Assembly (NCBI GenBank): GCA_016713735.1
Contig: JADJOP010000042.1
Span: 1 to 64,000 of the forward strand
Length of the DNA stretch: 64,000 nucleotides
Direction of reading: 5' to 3'
Origin: Bryobacterales bacterium
GTDB lineage: Bacteria > Acidobacteriota > Terriglobia > Bryobacterales > Bryobacteraceae
Made by a program: the position numbers and the translations under genes. Shown in pieces: positions 62,818-64,000 of the stretch (positions are counted from its first letter, which is position 1; every line of letters begins with the position of its first letter). The notes under the pieces are model-generated. The model did not search any database. It was not told where the DNA came from and worked only from the letters and a program-made list of their open reading frames with translations.

Positions 62818-63765
62818 ATGATTACCCGCCGCACCGCCCTCGCCGGCCTGGCCGGAAGCGCCGCCGGGCTCACGGGCCTGGCCGCCGCTTCTCCGGCCAA
62901 CGGAGCCAACCCGCTGCCCATCTGCGCCTTCTCCAAACACTTTCAGTGGACCGACGTGAAGGAGACCGCCGCGCTCTGCAAGGAGATCGGCTATGACGGC
63001 GTCGACCTCACCGTGCGCGCCGGCGGCCACGTGCTGCCCGAACGCGTTGCCGACGATCTGCCTCGCGCTGTCGAGACGATCCACAAGGCTGGCCTCTCGA
63101 CGCCCATGGTGACGGCTGGCATCGTCGATGCCACCTCGCCTCACGCCGAGGCAATCCTCAAGACGCTGGCCTCGCTCGACATCAAGCGCTATCGCTGGGG
63201 CGGCTTCCGCTGGGACGAGAAGAAAGCGCCCGAAGCGCAGCTGAAGGCCTACTACGAGAAGACCAAGGACCTCGATGCGCTCAACCGCGCCCACGGCATG
63301 TGCGCCATGTATCACACGCACTCAGGCCCGGGTCAGTTCGGCAATGCGTTTTGGGACATCTTCACTGTGACGCGCGAGTTCAAGCCGGAGTCGATCAGCA
63401 TCAACCTCGACATCGGCCACGCCACGGTGGAAGGCGGCTACGGGGCGTGGATGTCCACCTCGCGCATGATTCTGCCCTATACGCGCGGCATCGCCGTGAA
63501 GGATTTCTATTGGGAGAAGAACGCCAAGGGCGTGTGGGCCCCGCGCTGGTGTTCGCTCGGCAAGGGCATGGTGAACCTGACGCGCTTCTTCGGCTACGTG
63601 AAAGAGGCCGGGTTCACCGGCCCCATTCAGCTTCATATGGAATACCCGGAGGTGGGCGACGCCCATGCCGGCAAGGGCATGACCATCGAACGCTCCGAAT
63701 TCCTCCGATTGATGAAGAGCGATCTGGCGACACTGCGCGCGGCCATGAAAACGGCCGGGCTGTAG
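62818..63765 (+). CDS. Secreted sugar-phosphate isomerase/epimerase-like protein
   Basis: The 315-residue protein starts MITRRTALAGLAGSAAGLTGLA, a twin-arginine-type signal. The xylose-isomerase-like TIM barrel follows: PICAFSKHFQWTDVKETAALCKEIGYDGVDLTVRAGGHV, GMCAMYHTHSGPGQFG, ISINLDIGHATVEGG (metal-site Asp/His), IAVKDFYWEKN and LGKGMVNLTRFFGYVKEAGFTGPIQLHMEYP with the late Glu. Its substrate is unknown. It is likely co-transcribed with the GntP-like permease and is a distant relative of the protein at 19.6-20.7 kb. Confidence 0.87.
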   Translation: MITRRTALAGLAGSAAGLTGLAAASPANGANPLPICAFSKHFQWTDVKETAALCKEIGYDGVDLTVRAGGHVLPERVADDLPRAVETIHKAGLSTPMVTAGIVDATSPHAEAILKTLASLDIKRYRWGGFRWDEKKAPEAQLKAYYEKTKDLDALNRAHGMCAMYHTHSGPGQFGNAFWDIFTVTREFKPESISINLDIGHATVEGGYGAWMSTSRMILPYTRGIAVKDFYWEKNAKGVWAPRWCSLGKGMVNLTRFFGYVKEAGFTGPIQLHMEYPEVGDAHAGKGMTIERSEFLRLMKSDLATLRAAMKTAGL

Positions 63766-63774
63766 GGCGCGGCC

Positions 63775-64000
63775 TCAGGCGGCGACGTCGAACAGGGCGG
63801 GCGCGGCCGGGGTCTGCGCAGATGCGGCGGCGGCCACCTGCGGGCGGGCAGGCGTGGTGAGACGTTCGCCGCCCAGCAGCGACTGCATCTGGAGCGAATT
63901 GATCACGCTCTTGCCGCCGCCGTCGTTGGCAAACACCACGTAGACCTCCTCGGCGAAGCGGCGCAGATGTTCGATGCGCGGCTGCCAGGCTTCCATCTCG
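63775..64000 (-). CDS. DUF72-family protein, C-terminal part only
   Basis: The stop is at 63775 and the frame stays open to the right edge. The visible residues WQPRIEHLRRFAEEVYVVFANDGGGKSVINSLQMQSLL match the last beta-alpha unit of DUF72, where VYVYFNND-like strands close the TIM barrel, followed by an Ala/Pro-rich tail. The Met codon at 63996 is probably internal; the full protein would be about 250-300 residues. DUF72 function is unknown. It is convergent with the isomerase gene. Confidence 0.75.
   Translation of the reverse strand, partial: EMEAWQPRIEHLRRFAEEVYVVFANDGGGKSVINSLQMQSLLGGERLTTPARPQVAAAASAQTPAAPALFDVAA

Noticed and set aside
1..64000. CRISPR arrays, tRNA/rRNA genes, insertion sequences, prophage or integrase genes
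   Set aside because: I looked for spaced direct repeats, T-loop-like GTTCGA contexts in the gaps, terminal inverted repeats and transposase/integrase motifs and saw none.

Overview
This GC-rich bacterial chromosome segment looks like Acidobacteriota of the Solibacter/Bryobacter type. That assignment is inference from gene content. It rests on two roughly 1,145-residue TonB-dependent receptors with an N-terminal carboxypeptidase-regulatory-like domain, a DUF1592-type planctomycete/acidobacterial cytochrome, a PQQ dehydrogenase with cytochrome c domains, many twin-arginine-like secreted isomerases and oxidoreductases, a PEP-CTERM protein, and a hopanoid operon. No rRNA, tRNA, CRISPR array, insertion sequence or prophage was seen.

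Layout. 1-4.4 kb is an indel-ridden stretch: a Ser/Thr protein kinase running off the left edge, a ThuA-like protein, an aldo/keto reductase, a PEP-CTERM protein and a formylglycine-generating-enzyme-like protein. All of them are recognisable only by joining reading frames. 4.9-11.3 kb is a minus-strand run of lysS, a LolC/E-type permease, asnB and a PMT-family glycosyltransferase. 11.3-14.8 kb holds a GT2 glycosyltransferase, an isocitrate-dehydrogenase-like enzyme and purH. 14.8-17.4 kb is a cluster of four small ORFs (one GIY-YIG-like) followed by two near-identical glycine-rich RRM proteins, each behind a conserved leader hairpin. 17.4-24.7 kb carries a DUF1592 cytochrome with an abnormal C-terminus, a sugar-phosphate isomerase-like protein, TonB-dependent receptor 1 and a DUF3224 protein.

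25.4-30.5 kb is ilvB-ilvN-ilvC followed by cimA, a coherent threonine-independent isoleucine route. 30.5-36.3 kb is a minus-strand set of secreted redox and beta-propeller proteins. 36.3-40.8 kb contains an uncharacterised protein, a quinone oxidoreductase, an M24 peptidase and accB-accC. 40.9-49.2 kb is the hopanoid operon ispH-shc-hpnA-hpnG-adh-adh-hpnC-hpnD, transcribed on the minus strand from a promoter with an extended -10. 49.2-56.7 kb holds a secreted hypothetical protein, an esterase, a nitrilase-family enzyme, TonB-dependent receptor 2 and a GlcG-like protein. 56.7-57.5 kb is a vapBC-type toxin-antitoxin pair. 57.5-64 kb has a heparan-acetyltransferase-like membrane protein, a Gfo/Idh/MocA oxidoreductase, a winged-helix AAA ATPase, a GntP-like permease, another TIM-barrel isomerase and the end of a DUF72 protein.

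Two spots stand out. In the hopanoid operon, the nucleosidase frame runs without a stop into the first of two zinc alcohol dehydrogenases, which are candidates for the unassigned reductase that makes bacteriohopanetetrol. The tandem RNA-binding-protein genes share a duplicated leader with a hairpin at exactly the same distance from both start codons. A recurring caution is that about eleven genes carry frameshifts, densest at the left edge, which looks more like sequence error than decay.
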